Below are positions 32,864 to 41,795 of a stretch of DNA of 64,000 bases, in pieces. The notes under the pieces were generated by a model. It worked only from the letters and a program-made list of their open reading frames with translations, was not told where the DNA came from and did no database searches. The DNA comes from Streptomyces tsukubensis (GTDB lineage Bacteria > Actinomycetota > Actinomycetes > Streptomycetales > Streptomycetaceae). The position numbers and the translations under genes are program-made. The number at the start of each line of letters is the position of its first letter. Position 1 is the stretch's first letter. The DNA is taken from NCBI RefSeq assembly GCF_003932715.1, contig NZ_CP020700.1, forward strand, positions 4,114,501-4,178,500, read 5' to 3'.

Positions 32864-32929
32864 GCCGATGATCGTGGCCCGGCCGCGCACCCGCTGACCA
32901 GCCCCGCGACAGAAATTCGGCGCGGAACC

Positions 32930-32988
32930 CAGGGATTTCTTCCGGATCAGGCCGGATCAGCCCGGCACGATCCGGAAGAGACGGCCTA
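32930..32988. mobile_element. MITE-like element, short form
   Basis: A 59-bp palindromic element with 11-bp perfect arms TCTTCCGGATC (32938-32948) and GATCCGGAAGA (32969-32979). It joins the left end (GGATCAGGCCGGATCAG) to the right end (CCCGGCACGATCCGGAAGAG) of the longer element at 57719-57944, so it is an internal-deletion form. Its right terminus ends CTAA, whose complement supplies the TAG stop of the gene at 32986-33192. Confidence 0.6.
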
Positions 32989-33192
32989 ACCGCCGTCGGC
33001 GCCTCCGCTGTTGTCTCCGCCGCCACTGCGCCCGCCGCCGCGGCTCTTCCCGAGCGCGCGGGCGACCGCTCCGGCGAACAGGGTCACCGCGGCCACCCTC
33101 CGGACCCACGGTGGCCCACCGCGCTCGGACCACACCACACAGACACCCCCGAAGGCGACAAGCACCAGAACACCAATGAGCGCGATCTCCAT
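32986..33192 (-). CDS. Small membrane protein
   Basis: 68 residues from the ATG at 33192 behind GGAGGG. One membrane helix (MEIALIGVLVLVAFGGVCVV), a polar link WSERGGPPWVRR, a second hydrophobic stretch (VAAVTLFAGAVARALG) and a Gly/Ser/Asp tail. No family known. Its stop codon coincides with the end of the MITE-like element at 32930-32988. Confidence 0.6.
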   Translation of the reverse strand: MEIALIGVLVLVAFGGVCVVWSERGGPPWVRRVAAVTLFAGAVARALGKSRGGGRSGGGDNSGGADGG

Positions 33193-33288
33193 ATGCCCTC
33201 CGGCCGACTCTCGGGGTTGCTGCCCGACAACAACGACTCGCTCTACCGGAAGAAGGCTCCCATGGCCTTTCGGTTCCCCCGGCGGTGT

Positions 33289-33318
33289 CCCCGGCAAGAT
33301 CCGGAAGACACGGCCTAG
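33289..33318. mobile_element. MITE-like right end only
   Basis: CCCCGGCAAGATCCGGAAGA followed by CACGGCCTAG matches the right terminus of the elements at 32930-32988 and 57719-57944. No left end is seen in the 300 bp to its left. The terminal CTAG supplies the TAG stop of the DUF4240 gene. Confidence 0.55.
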
Positions 33319-33878
33319 GCGCGCGCCCGTACCGGGAAGAGCGCGTCCAGCCGCGGTGTCTCCGGCTCCTCGACGACCCCGGCCTCATCCTCCTCGGGCG
33401 TGTCCCGCCCCTCCTGGAGCGCCTCCAGCGCCTCGTAGAACGCCTCCTCGTCCTCGCCCGCCAGCGCGTCGAAAGCCTCCTTCGCCACGTAGTCCAGCTC
33501 CTCCCACTCCGGCCACTCGTCGTCCCGCCAGACCCGCACATCACGCCCCGCGAGGGCCCGCACCTCGGGTATGTCCGCGAGCGCGTCCGGATCGGCGAGT
33601 ACCGCCTCGTACGTGGCCCGGCCCTGCGCCACCAGCCAGAGCGCGAAGTAGTCGAAGCCGTCGTCGGAACAGAGGCCGCTTTCGATGCGCATGACCGCTC
33701 GCAGCAGGGTCTCCATGGTGACCGCATCGCACGCGGCCTCCAGATGGGCCTGGAACTCGACCACCGCCTCCGCGGGCAGCCGCAGCAGCTCCTCGCGCAG
33801 CCCGCTCAGACGCTCGGCCCGGTCACCTGTGCGGCGGCTCAGTTCGTCCATGAGCGCCCAGAAGGTCTTCTCATCCAT
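33315..33878 (-). CDS. DUF4240 family protein
   Basis: 187 residues from the ATG at 33878. MDEKTFWALMDELSRRTGDR, then EAVVEFQAHLEAACDAV, GLCSDDGFDYFALWLVAQGR, ATYEAVLADPDALADIPEVR and WPEWEELDYVAKEAFDALAG are the ordered motifs of DUF4240. An acidic tail follows (EEDEAGVVEEPETP). Soluble. Function of the family unknown to me; it is common in Streptomyces. Confidence 0.87.
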   Translation of the reverse strand: MDEKTFWALMDELSRRTGDRAERLSGLREELLRLPAEAVVEFQAHLEAACDAVTMETLLRAVMRIESGLCSDDGFDYFALWLVAQGRATYEAVLADPDALADIPEVRALAGRDVRVWRDDEWPEWEELDYVAKEAFDALAGEDEEAFYEALEALQEGRDTPEEDEAGVVEEPETPRLDALFPVRARA

Positions 33879-33929
33879 GCGGCACAGGATCACAGCCGGC
33901 ACTGACACAGCCCGGTGACCTGTGCGGAC

Positions 33930-33954
33930 GGGCCCGCCGAACCCCGGCGGGCCC
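33930..33954. terminator. Hairpin downstream of the cold-shock gene
   Basis: Perfect 10-bp arms GGGCCCGCCG/CGGCGGGCCC around a 5-nt loop, between the cold-shock gene and the DUF4240 gene. The A/T-rich tract lies on the cold-shock side rather than past the stem. Confidence 0.5.
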
Positions 33955-33965
33955 AAAAATAGTGT

Positions 33966-34178
33966 TTAGCCCGCCACCTGGACTTTGTCCGCCTGCAGCC
34001 CCTTCTGGCCCTGCACGGCCTCGAAGGTGACCGTCTGGCCCTCCTTCAGGGACTTGAAGCCGTTGCCTTCGATCGCGCGGAAGTGCACGAACAGGTCGGA
34101 CCCGGATTCCGGCGTGATGAAGCCGTATCCCTTTTCATCGTTGAACCACTTCACAGTGCCGTTCTGGCGCTCGGCCAC
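33966..34178 (-). CDS. Cold-shock protein (CspA family)
   Basis: 70 residues from the GTG at 34178, GAGG 6 nt upstream. A single cold-shock OB domain: [20 protein letters not shown] with RNP1 (KGYGFI), [10 protein letters not shown] with RNP2 (LFVHF), then [20 protein letters not shown]. It binds single-stranded RNA or DNA and acts as an RNA chaperone. Length and motifs are standard. Confidence 0.96.
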   Translation of the reverse strand: MAERQNGTVKWFNDEKGYGFITPESGSDLFVHFRAIEGNGFKSLKEGQTVTFEAVQGQKGLQADKVQVAG

Positions 34179-34385
34179 GTCAATCCTCACTCAGGTGCCG
34201 TCGGTCATCGTCTTCGGCAAATGCCGGAACGATCATTACACACAGGGTTGCCTTACGCCTACGGAGAGCCACCTGTGGGAGAAAGTTGCCCGACGGTTGT
34301 CGATCCGGCCGGGTCCCGTTCGACGACAGGACGGGTGGCGCCCCCGCCGCCCGTCGAAGCGACCGAACCTGACGAGGGAAACCCC

Positions 34386-35030
34386 ATGAACCAACTGCTG
34401 CGGGTCATGAACTTCAACGTGTCCAGCGACGGCATCGGCGCCGGTGAGGACCAGACGCTGGAGCGGCCCTTCGGCTTCGAACACCCCGAGAGGCTGTTCT
34501 CCTGGGCCGGTGCCACGGCGAGCTGGCCCATGCGTACGGACGCCGGGGGGAGCCGCGGGCTGGACGACTACTTCACCCGGGACTTCGCCCGCAACATCGG
34601 CGCCGAGATCATGGGCCGGAACAAGTTCGGGCCCCAGCGCGGGCCCTGGCAGGATCACGAGTGGCTCGGCTGGTGGGGTGACGAGCCCCCGTTCCACACG
34701 CCCGTGTTCGTGATGACCCACCACGAGCGTCCGTCGTTCACGCTCTCCGACACCACGTTCCACTTCACCGGCGGGGACCCGGCGACCGTCCTCGAACGGG
34801 CGAAGGAGGCGGCGCAGGGCCGGGACGTCCGGCTCGGCGGCGGGGCCTCCACCATCCGGCAGTTCCTCGACGCCGACCTGGTCGACACCCTGCATGTGGC
34901 CGTCTCACCGCTGAAGCTCGGGTCCGGGGTACGGCTCTGGGAGTCGCCCGACGAGCTGCTCGACCGGTTCCATCTGGAGGTCGTGCCCAGCCCGAGCGGT
35001 GTGACGCACCATCTGTTCTGGCGCAGATGA
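34386..35030 (+). CDS. DHFR/RibD C-terminal domain family protein
   Basis: 214 residues from the ATG at 34386 after GAGGG. MNFNVSSDGIGAGEDQTLER, the long insert with ARNIGAEIMGRNKFGPQRGP, then HTPVFVMTHHERPSFTLSD, AAQGRDVRLGGGASTIRQFL and LHVAVSPLKLGSGVRLWE fit the RibD-C/DHFR-like oxidoreductase fold with the GGGASTIRQ nucleotide-binding loop. Probably an NADPH-dependent reductase of unknown substrate, not housekeeping DHFR. Confidence 0.88.
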   Translation: MNQLLRVMNFNVSSDGIGAGEDQTLERPFGFEHPERLFSWAGATASWPMRTDAGGSRGLDDYFTRDFARNIGAEIMGRNKFGPQRGPWQDHEWLGWWGDEPPFHTPVFVMTHHERPSFTLSDTTFHFTGGDPATVLERAKEAAQGRDVRLGGGASTIRQFLDADLVDTLHVAVSPLKLGSGVRLWESPDELLDRFHLEVVPSPSGVTHHLFWRR

Positions 35031-35045
35031 GGCGAGGACACGGCA

Positions 35046-35078
35046 GTGCCCGGTGGGGACGCACCTCCCACCGGGCAC
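35046..35078. terminator. Bidirectional terminator between the DHFR-like gene and etfA
   Basis: Perfect 12-bp arms GTGCCCGGTGGG/CCCACCGGGCAC around a 9-nt loop, between convergent 3' ends. Confidence 0.75.
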
Positions 35079-35091
35079 CGGTCCGCGGCCG

Positions 35092-36057
35092 TCAGCCCTT
35101 GCGCTTGTTGATCTCTTCGGTGAGCTGGGGGACGACGGTGTGGAGGTCGCCGACGACGCCGTAGTCGACGAGGTCGAAGATCGGGGCCTCGGCGTCCTTG
35201 TTGATCGCCACGATCGTCTTCGACGTCTGCATCCCCGCCCGGTGCTGAATGGCGCCCGAGATACCCGAAGCGATGTACAGCTGCGGCGACACACTCTTAC
35301 CGGTCTGCCCGACCTGGTGGGCGTGCGGGTACCAGCCCGCGTCCACCGCAGCCCGCGACGCGCCCACCGCACCGCCCAGCGCATCCGCGAGCGCCTCGAT
35401 CAGTGCGAAGTTCTCGCCCGAACCCAGCCCCCGGCCACCGGAGACCACGATCGCGGCCTCCGTCAGCTCCGGACGCCCCGTCGACTCCCGCGCCGACCGC
35501 GACACCACCCGCGCACCCCGCACACCGGCCGCGAAGTCCACCGCCAGCTCCTCCACCGCCCCCGCACCCTCCACCGGCTCCACCGGGGCGCTGTTCGGCT
35601 TGACCGTGATGACGGGGATGCCGCGGGTGACCCGGGAGCGGGTGGTGTACGAGGCGGCGAACGCCGACTGCACCGCCACCGGACGGCCGTCCTCACCCGC
35701 CTCCACGTCCACCGCGTCCGTGATCACACCCGACTCCAGCCGCAGCGCGAGCCGGGCGGCGATCTCCTTGTTCTCCCCCGACGACACGAACAGCACCGCC
35801 ACCGGATCCACCAGCTCCACGGCCCGCTGCACCGCATCCACCTTCGGCACCACCAGGAAATCCGCGAACTCCGACGCCTCCGACACCAGCACCCGCGAAG
35901 CACCATGCCCCGCCAGCACCCCGGCCGTCTGCCCGGCGCCCGCGCCCAGCGCCACCGCGACCGGCGTGCCCAGCCGCCGCGCCACCGTCAGCAGCTCCAG
36001 CGTCGGCTTGCGAACCGACCCCTCCACATGATCGACAACAACCAGAACATCCGCCAT
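35092..36057 (-). CDS. etfA: Electron transfer flavoprotein subunit alpha
   Basis: 321 residues from the ATG at 36057. N-terminal domain MADVLVVVDHVEGSVRKPTL; the C-terminal FAD domain has GRGLGSGENFALIEALADAL, VDAGWYPHAHQVGQTGKSVS, QLYIASGISGAIQHRAGMQT and NKDAEAPIFDLVDYGVVGDL, all diagnostic. It holds the FAD and passes electrons from acyl-CoA dehydrogenases to ETF-quinone oxidoreductase. 54 bp after etfB on the same strand, one operon. Confidence 0.97.
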   Translation of the reverse strand: MADVLVVVDHVEGSVRKPTLELLTVARRLGTPVAVALGAGAGQTAGVLAGHGASRVLVSEASEFADFLVVPKVDAVQRAVELVDPVAVLFVSSGENKEIAARLALRLESGVITDAVDVEAGEDGRPVAVQSAFAASYTTRSRVTRGIPVITVKPNSAPVEPVEGAGAVEELAVDFAAGVRGARVVSRSARESTGRPELTEAAIVVSGGRGLGSGENFALIEALADALGGAVGASRAAVDAGWYPHAHQVGQTGKSVSPQLYIASGISGAIQHRAGMQTSKTIVAINKDAEAPIFDLVDYGVVGDLHTVVPQLTEEINKRKG

Positions 36058-36111
36058 GACACACACTCCAGAACAGAAGAAGGAAGCGAAAGGAAGCAGG
36101 GAAGAGACGGG

Positions 36112-36900
36112 TCAGACGAATTTGCGGGACGCCAGGAACTCCGCCACCCCACGGCCTCCCTCACCCTCGTCCTTCACCACGGTCCCCGCACTGCGCGCAG
36201 CCCGCGCCTCCACCCCGTCCACCGCGGTCCATGCCCCCGCCGAGCCCACCAGCTCCGCGTCCAGCTCCAGCTCCTCCAGATCCCAGGACTCCACCTTCTT
36301 CTTCTTCGCCGCCATGATCCCCTTGAAGGAGGGGTAACGCGCCTCACCGGACTGGTCGGTCACCGACACCACCGCCGGCAGCTCCGCCTCCACCACCTCC
36401 GACGCCACATCCCCATCACGCCGCCCCGACACCACACCACCGGCCACCGACACCTCCGACAGCAGACTCAGCTGCGCCACCCCCAGCCGCTCCGCCAGCA
36501 GCGCCGGGAGCACCCCCATCACCCCGTCCGTCGACGCCATCCCGCACACCACCAGATCGAACCCGGCCCGCTCCACCGCCGACGCCACCACCAGCGACGT
36601 ACCCATCACATCCGAACCGTGCAGATCGTCGTCCTCGACATGGATCCCCGCGTCCGCACCCATCGACAGCGCCTTGCGCACCGCCTCCCGCGCATCCTCC
36701 GGACCCACCGTCAGCACCGTCACCGACGCATCCCCGTCAGCCGCCTCCGAGATCCGCAGCGCCTGCTCCACCGCATACTCGTCCAGCTCCGACAACAGAC
36801 CGTCCACACCCTCACGATCCACCGTCAGATCATCCGCGAACCCACGATCGCCACTGGCATCGGGCACGTACTTCACACAGACAACGATCCTCAAGCTCAC
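36112..36900 (-). CDS. etfB: Electron transfer flavoprotein subunit beta
   Basis: 262 residues from the GTG at 36900, AGGAG 6 nt upstream. LRIVVCVKYVPDASGDRGF, NEYAVEQAL-like ELDEYAVEQALRI, VLTVGPEDAREAVRKALSMG, DLVVCGMASTDGVMGVLPAL and PSFKGIMAAKKKKVESWD are family motifs. AMP-binding partner of EtfA. It is divergent from a TetR gene with a clear operator between, so fatty-acid or acyl-CoA responsive control is plausible. Confidence 0.97.
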   Translation of the reverse strand: MSLRIVVCVKYVPDASGDRGFADDLTVDREGVDGLLSELDEYAVEQALRISEAADGDASVTVLTVGPEDAREAVRKALSMGADAGIHVEDDDLHGSDVMGTSLVVASAVERAGFDLVVCGMASTDGVMGVLPALLAERLGVAQLSLLSEVSVAGGVVSGRRDGDVASEVVEAELPAVVSVTDQSGEARYPSFKGIMAAKKKKVESWDLEELELDAELVGSAGAWTAVDGVEARAARSAGTVVKDEGEGGRGVAEFLASRKFV

Positions 36901-36949
36901 GCCGGGCTCCTGACTCCTGCCGATGGAGGGTTTGTCCCGTTGAGGCTAT

Positions 36950-36984
36950 GGCACCAAGTACCCTCTGTAAAGGTACCCAGTGCC
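36950..36984. promoter_or_regulatory. TetR operator between etfB and tetR
   Basis: GGCAC-N3-GTACC-N9-GGTAC-N3-GTGCC, a perfect two-block inverted repeat, 49 bp before etfB and 32 bp before the TetR ATG. A closely matching site lies at 37896-37931. Confidence 0.75.
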
Positions 36985-37016
36985 AAAACTGCTCCTCCGG
37001 TGTTACGTTGCCCGCC

Positions 37017-37772
37017 ATGACAGAGGTACGCAAGCGACGCAATACCGAGGTGCCCATGCGGGAGGCGCTCGCCCGGGCCGCGTTCGAACTCTTCCTCGAC
37101 CGGGGGTTCGAGCGGACCACGGTGGACGACATCGTCGCGCGTGCGGGCGTCGGGCGCCGCTCGTTCTTCCGGTACTTCCCCTCCAAGGAGGACGCGGTCT
37201 TCCCGGACCACGAGGGGTGCCTGGTCGAGATGACCGCTTATCTGGAGGCGAACACCGGCTCCCCCGACCCGGTCGGCACGGTCTGCGACGCCGCCCGGAT
37301 CGTCATGCGGATGTACGCGGCCAAGCCGGACTTCTCCGTCCAGCGCTACCGCCTCACCCGCGAGGTGCCGGGCCTGCGGACGTACGAACTCTCCGTCGTA
37401 CGGCGGTACGAACGCACCCTCGCCAACCACCTCCGGGCCCACGGGCCCAAGGGCCCCGACGGGTCGCTGCGCGCCGAGGTGATCGCCTCCGCCGTGGTCG
37501 CCGCGCACAACAACGCCCTGCGCTCGTGGCTCCGGGCGGGCGGCGAAGGGGACGCCGAGGCCGCCGTGGACCACGCCCTCTCCCTCGTACGGGACGTCTG
37601 GGGTACGTCCGGGAGCTTCGGGACCCCGGCGGTCACCGCCCTTCCGGCGGGCCTGCCCGAAGGGGACGGGGAGGTCGTCGTCATGGTCGCCCGCAAGGGC
37701 ACCCCCGTCTGGCGCGTGGTCCAGGGCATCGAGTCCGCCCTCGGCGCCCCGCCCGGCACCGGCGGCGCCTGA
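37017..37772 (+). CDS. TetR-family regulator
   Basis: 251 residues from the ATG at 37017. HTH domain in the first 60 residues (REALARAAFELFLDRGFERT, TVDDIVARAGVGRRSFFRYF, PSKEDAVFPD). The ligand domain has RYRLTREVPGLRTYELSVVR and IASAVVAAHNNALRSWLRAG. It is flanked by two copies of a GGCAC/GTACC palindrome and diverges from etfBA, so it probably represses etfBA, itself and the DUF35 gene in response to an acyl-CoA-like ligand. An 18-bp tandem repeat (CTGAGCCGTCCGAGCCGC) begins at its stop codon. Confidence 0.92.
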   Translation: MTEVRKRRNTEVPMREALARAAFELFLDRGFERTTVDDIVARAGVGRRSFFRYFPSKEDAVFPDHEGCLVEMTAYLEANTGSPDPVGTVCDAARIVMRMYAAKPDFSVQRYRLTREVPGLRTYELSVVRRYERTLANHLRAHGPKGPDGSLRAEVIASAVVAAHNNALRSWLRAGGEGDAEAAVDHALSLVRDVWGTSGSFGTPAVTALPAGLPEGDGEVVVMVARKGTPVWRVVQGIESALGAPPGTGGA

Positions 37773-37895
37773 GCCGTCCGAGCCGCCTGAGCCGTCCGAG
37801 CCGCCTGAGCCGTCCGGGCCCGACCCAGCCGACCGGGCCCGACCCGGCCGCCGGCACTCCCCGGGGTCGTACCACCGCACTCCGTACCAGAATCC

Positions 37896-37931
37896 GGCAC
37901 CCAGTACCTAGGCAACTAGGCACTCAGTGCC
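37896..37931. promoter_or_regulatory. Second TetR operator, upstream of the DUF35 gene
   Basis: GGCAC-N3-GTACC-N10-GGCAC-N3-GTGCC, 54 bp before the ATG. It is the same block design as the site at 36950-36984 with one base changed in the third block (GGTAC to GGCAC) and one extra spacer base. Confidence 0.7.
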
Positions 37932-37984
37932 ATATGGTGCGGAGGCGCGCGCAGCCCGAGCCGACCAGTGCAGGGGGTCACCGC

Positions 37985-38398
37985 ATGTCAATGTCCCAGC
38001 CCGGAACCGACCGTCTCGCCCCGCCGCAGTCGGCGGCGACCGCGGTGGCGGACCGCGACACGGGTCTCGTCTATCAGCGCTGCCGCTGGTGCGGCAGCGT
38101 CGCCTTCCGCAAACTGCTCTGTCCCGTCTGCTCCTCCAGCGAACTGGAGGACGCGCTCAGCACCGGTGAGGGCGTCGTCATCCGCTCCGCCGTCGTCCAC
38201 CGCTACACCCGCATCGCCCGCAACGAGTCCCTCGTCCGCTTCCCCGAGGGCTTTATGTACCGCTGCCGGGTCGTGGGCGCCGCGCCCCATCTGATCTGGG
38301 TGGGCGCCAGGGTCCGGCCCGTCGCCGGGACCGGCCTGGAGGCGGGCGAACTCGTCGTCGAACTCTGCGACTCCGTCCGTACCGCCGACTGGCACTGA
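37985..38398 (+). CDS. DUF35 / OB-fold acyl-CoA-associated protein
   Basis: 137 residues. Rubredoxin-like zinc ribbon CRWCGSVAFRKLLCPVCSS (two CxxC pairs), then an OB-fold (GEGVVIRSAVVHRYTRIARN, GFMYRCRVVGAAPHLIWVGA, LVVELCDSV). DUF35 proteins usually partner thiolases or other acyl-CoA enzymes. No thiolase is next to it here, but the shared TetR-type operator ties it to etfBA. ATG at 37985, with an in-frame ATG two codons on. Confidence 0.85.
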   Translation: MSMSQPGTDRLAPPQSAATAVADRDTGLVYQRCRWCGSVAFRKLLCPVCSSSELEDALSTGEGVVIRSAVVHRYTRIARNESLVRFPEGFMYRCRVVGAAPHLIWVGARVRPVAGTGLEAGELVVELCDSVRTADWH

Positions 38399-38429
38399 GT
38401 CCCCGCCCGGAGCGCCGGGGCGGGGACTC
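38397..38429. terminator. Bidirectional terminator overlapping a stop codon
   Basis: Perfect 12-bp arms GAGTCCCCGCCC/GGGCGGGGACTC with a 9-nt loop; the left arm includes the last two bases of the DUF35 stop codon. It lies between convergent genes. Confidence 0.75.
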
Positions 38430-38479
38430 GGTGCACTGATGACGAGTACCGAGGTGCACCGATGAGGCGCACCGCGCGG

Positions 38480-38881
38480 TCAGGCCAGGATCTTCGCCTT
38501 GGCCTGCTGGTACTCCTCGTCCGTGATCGCGCCCTTCTCCTTCAGCTCGTGGAGCCGGGCCAGTTGGTCCACATCCGCCCCCGGCGCCCCACCGCCTTCA
38601 CCCGCGGTCTTGCGGATGTACGACTTGAAGGCGGCCTCCCGTTCCTGTGCCGCCGACATCTCGCGCTCGCCCATGGAGCGGCCCCGGAAGATCACGTACA
38701 GCAGGACACCGAGGAACGGCAGCAGGATCACCAGGATCATCCAGCCCGCCTTCGCCCAGCCGTTGAGGCTGTGGTCGCGGAACAGGTCGGTGATGACCTT
38801 GAACAGCAGGAACAGCCACATGATCCACAGGAAGAACCAGAGCATGGTCCAGAACAGGTTGAGGAGCGGGTAGTCCTCCAT
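38480..38881 (-). CDS. PLDc_N / SHOCT domain membrane protein
   Basis: 133 residues. Two membrane helices (LNLFWTMLWFFLWIMWLFLL and WAKAGWMILVILLPFLGVLL) of the phospholipase-D-nuclease N-terminal type (YVIFRGRSM), then a C-terminal SHOCT motif (DQLARLHELKEKGAITDEEY, QQAKAKIL). Such proteins are small membrane scaffolds of unknown role. Same strand as the lipoprotein gene 84 bp upstream. Confidence 0.88.
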   Translation of the reverse strand: MEDYPLLNLFWTMLWFFLWIMWLFLLFKVITDLFRDHSLNGWAKAGWMILVILLPFLGVLLYVIFRGRSMGEREMSAAQEREAAFKSYIRKTAGEGGGAPGADVDQLARLHELKEKGAITDEEYQQAKAKILA

Positions 38882-38965
38882 GGTCGGCTCCGTTCGTACT
38901 TCGTGAGCGGTCGTGCCCGGTGAGCGTCGTGCTCCGGGAGCGTTCGCGTTCTGCGAGCGTTCGGG

Positions 38966-39520
38966 TCAGTGGCGTACGGCCTGGGCGACGTCCGTCTTCA
39001 CCTCGCCCGTGAGATCGCGGTTGCTCTGCGCGGTGGCGGACTTCGACTGGCCGGCCGGGACGTCCGAGAGCGTCACCACGACCGTGTCGAGCAGATTGCC
39101 GCTGGTGTCCTTGTAGTCGACCTTGACCGCGAAGGACTTCGTCGAGTCGGCGGTGTTGCGGACGGTGACGTCGACCGTGCTGCGGCCGTTCTTGATGGCC
39201 GGGGCAGCGAGCGTGACGTCGCTCTTCACATTGGTGCCGCCCTTGATTTCGTCGATCTTCTTCTGCGCCGACGCGGACGCGGAGGCGGCTGCTCCGGTGG
39301 CCTTCGCGCCGACGGACGCCGCCGCCGACGCCGCACCGGAAGCCGCCGACGCGGCTCCGGACGCCACGGACGCCGCCCCGGATGCCACGGACTCGATACC
39401 GGACGCCACGGACGACGGACTGTTGTTGTTTCCGCACGCCGCGACGCCCGCCGCCAGGACGGTCGCCGTGAGGGCGGCTACGGCCGCGCTGACGGCCGGG
39501 CGCTGCCAGGGACGTTTCAT
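38966..39520 (-). CDS. Lipoprotein with FxLYD-like domain
   Basis: 184 residues from the ATG at 39520, GGAGGAGG 8 nt upstream. Lipobox ATVLAAGVAAC (Cys near 29). A low-complexity Ala/Ser/Gly/Val stretch (VASGAASVASGAASAASG, about 38-80) leads to a beta-sandwich (AIKNGRSTVDVTVRNTADST, KSFAVKVDYKDTSGNLLDTV, VVTLSDVPAGQSKS) of the FxLYD type. Anchored at the outer face of the membrane. Confidence 0.85.
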   Translation of the reverse strand: MKRPWQRPAVSAAVAALTATVLAAGVAACGNNNSPSSVASGIESVASGAASVASGAASAASGAASAAASVGAKATGAAASASASAQKKIDEIKGGTNVKSDVTLAAPAIKNGRSTVDVTVRNTADSTKSFAVKVDYKDTSGNLLDTVVVTLSDVPAGQSKSATAQSNRDLTGEVKTDVAQAVRH

Positions 39521-39623
39521 GTCGTGCGCCTCCTCCACGCGCTGGGCGCGTACAGGCCCAGTGAAGGAGGCACCCGGGCCCGGCGCATGCGGAGGTCCGC
39601 CGTCCGGGTGAATGCCCGCCCGG

Positions 39624-41795
39624 CTACTCCGTCCCCTCCGGATGGAGCCTCGGCATGATCCGGTCCAGCCATCGCGGCGTCCACCACGCCTTGTCCCCCA
39701 GCAGCGTCATCACCGCAGGGACCAGCAGCAGCCGGACCACCGTCGCGTCGATCAGGACGCTCGCGGCCAGGCCCAGGCCCAGCATCTTCACCACGATGTT
39801 GTCGCTGATGACGAACGCCGCGAAGACGCTCACCATGATCAGCGCGGCGCAGGTGATGACCCGTGCGGTGATCTCCAGCGCATGGGCCACACTGGCCCGC
39901 GCGTCGCCCGTGCGCAGCCAGGCCTCGTGGACCCGGGAGAGCAGGAAGATCTCGTAGTCCATGCTCAGCCCGAAGACGATCGCGAACATCATCATCGGGA
40001 CGTAGCTCTCGATGGGCACCTTCCCCGACACCCCGAGCGCGGGCCCGCCCCAGCCCCACTGGAAGACGGCGACCACGACCCCGTACGAAGCGGCGATCGA
40101 CAGCACGTTGAGCACGGCCGCCTTGACCGCGACCCGCAGGCCCCGGAACACGATCAGGATGACCAGGAACGCCAGCCCGACGACGGCCGCGATGATCAGG
40201 GGGAGCCGGGCGGAGACGATGTCCAGGAAGTCGACCTGGGCGGCCGTGGTGCCGGTGACATAAGTGTGGGCCGCGGTGCCCGCGACGGCGTCCGGGAGGA
40301 CCTGTTCCGTGAGCCGGTCGACGAGTTCGGTGGTCCGCTCGTCCTGCGGGGACGCAACCGAGTACGCCGTCCCGACCAGCACCTCCCCGTCGGCCGTCGG
40401 CCGGAGCGCGGTGACCGACGCCGCGTCCGGTACGGCGGAGAGCGCGTGCTGTACCGAGGAGGCCAGCGCCGCCCGGTCCGCCGCCGGGACCGCGCTCTGG
40501 TCGACGACCAGCGTCAGCGGCCCGTTGGAGCCCGGCCCGAACGCCGCCGACATCAGGTCGAACGCCCGGCGGTCGGTGAACGAGGTCGGATCGGCGCCGT
40601 CCCCGATATGGCCGAGCTGCATGAAGAACACCGGGAACGCCAGCACCGCCAGCACCACGACCCCGCCCGTGAGATACCACCAGGGCCGGCGCTCCACGCG
40701 CAGCGCGTACCGGTGCCAGGTGCCCTGGACCTCCTCGCCGGGCGCGGCGTCGGTCTCCGCCACCAGGCCCCGGACCCGCAGTTTGTCGATACGGCGGCCG
40801 AGGAGGGCGAGGACCGCCGGTACGAGGGTGAGCGCGCCCAGCACCGCCGTCACCACGGTCACCGCCGCCGCGAGCCCGAGCTTCCCGATGAAGGCGAGGC
40901 CCGACACCCAGAGGCCCGACAGGGCGATGACGACCGTGCAGCCGGAGAGCAGGACGGCGTGTCCGCTGGTCGCGGTCGCCTTCCCGGCGGCCGTCACCGG
41001 ATCGTCGCCGTTCATCAGGTTCTGCCGGTGGCGGGTGACGAGGAAGAGCGCGTAGTCGATGCCGACGCCGAGGCCGATCATCGTCGCCAGGGTCGGGGAC
41101 ACGGTCGCGAAGGTGGATGCGGCCGCCAGCAGTCCGAGCAGTGCCAGCCCGCACACCACGCAGATCAGCGCGGTCACCAGCGGCAGCAGGGCCGCGAAGA
41201 CGCTGCCGAAGCCGATGAGCAGCACGATGACCGCCACGGCGAAGCCGATCGCCTCGCTGGCGCGGTCGTTGGGTTCGGGCCGGGCCAGTTCACCGAGCGG
41301 ACCGCCGTACTCCACCTGGACGCCCGCCGCCCCCAGCGGTTCCACCGCCGCGTCGACGCCGTGCAGATAGTCGGCGCCGAGGGTGGACGGCGGTACGGCG
41401 AACCGGACGGTGATGTACGCGGTCCGCCCGTCGGGCGCGAGCGGTCCCTCGTTCGACGAGGGCACGGTGAGCGGATCCTGCGCGGTCAGCACCTCGGGCA
41501 ATTTCCCGAGGCCCGCCACGGTCTGCGAGATCTCCGCGGTGGCCTGGGTCAGGGGCCGGTCCGCGTCGTGCAGCACCACCTGGCTGCTGTAGCCCCCGGC
41601 CGCCGGATCGTGCTCCTTGAGCACCTCCACACCGTGCTGCGACTGGGTGTCCGACAGGGTGAAGTCGTCGGAGTAGTCGCCGCCGTAGAGCTGGTGCAGC
41701 ACCTGGAGTACGGCCAGCGCCACCAGCCACGCCACGACGACGAATACCGCCCGCCGGGCACACCACTCACCGATCGTTCGCAGCACACTCCGCAT
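39624..41795 (-). CDS. MMPL/RND-family transporter
   Basis: 723 residues, about 12 membrane helices in two repeats. Helix 1 ([20 protein letters not shown]), periplasmic loops ([40 protein letters not shown]) and proton-relay helices with [20 protein letters not shown] and [20 protein letters not shown], where GxDYA and SMDYE carry the conserved acidic residues. Actinobacterial MMPL proteins export lipids or antibiotics. No linked lipid-synthesis gene is seen. Confidence 0.95.
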   Translation of the reverse strand: MRSVLRTIGEWCARRAVFVVVAWLVALAVLQVLHQLYGGDYSDDFTLSDTQSQHGVEVLKEHDPAAGGYSSQVVLHDADRPLTQATAEISQTVAGLGKLPEVLTAQDPLTVPSSNEGPLAPDGRTAYITVRFAVPPSTLGADYLHGVDAAVEPLGAAGVQVEYGGPLGELARPEPNDRASEAIGFAVAVIVLLIGFGSVFAALLPLVTALICVVCGLALLGLLAAASTFATVSPTLATMIGLGVGIDYALFLVTRHRQNLMNGDDPVTAAGKATATSGHAVLLSGCTVVIALSGLWVSGLAFIGKLGLAAAVTVVTAVLGALTLVPAVLALLGRRIDKLRVRGLVAETDAAPGEEVQGTWHRYALRVERRPWWYLTGGVVVLAVLAFPVFFMQLGHIGDGADPTSFTDRRAFDLMSAAFGPGSNGPLTLVVDQSAVPAADRAALASSVQHALSAVPDAASVTALRPTADGEVLVGTAYSVASPQDERTTELVDRLTEQVLPDAVAGTAAHTYVTGTTAAQVDFLDIVSARLPLIIAAVVGLAFLVILIVFRGLRVAVKAAVLNVLSIAASYGVVVAVFQWGWGGPALGVSGKVPIESYVPMMMFAIVFGLSMDYEIFLLSRVHEAWLRTGDARASVAHALEITARVITCAALIMVSVFAAFVISDNIVVKMLGLGLAASVLIDATVVRLLLVPAVMTLLGDKAWWTPRWLDRIMPRLHPEGTE

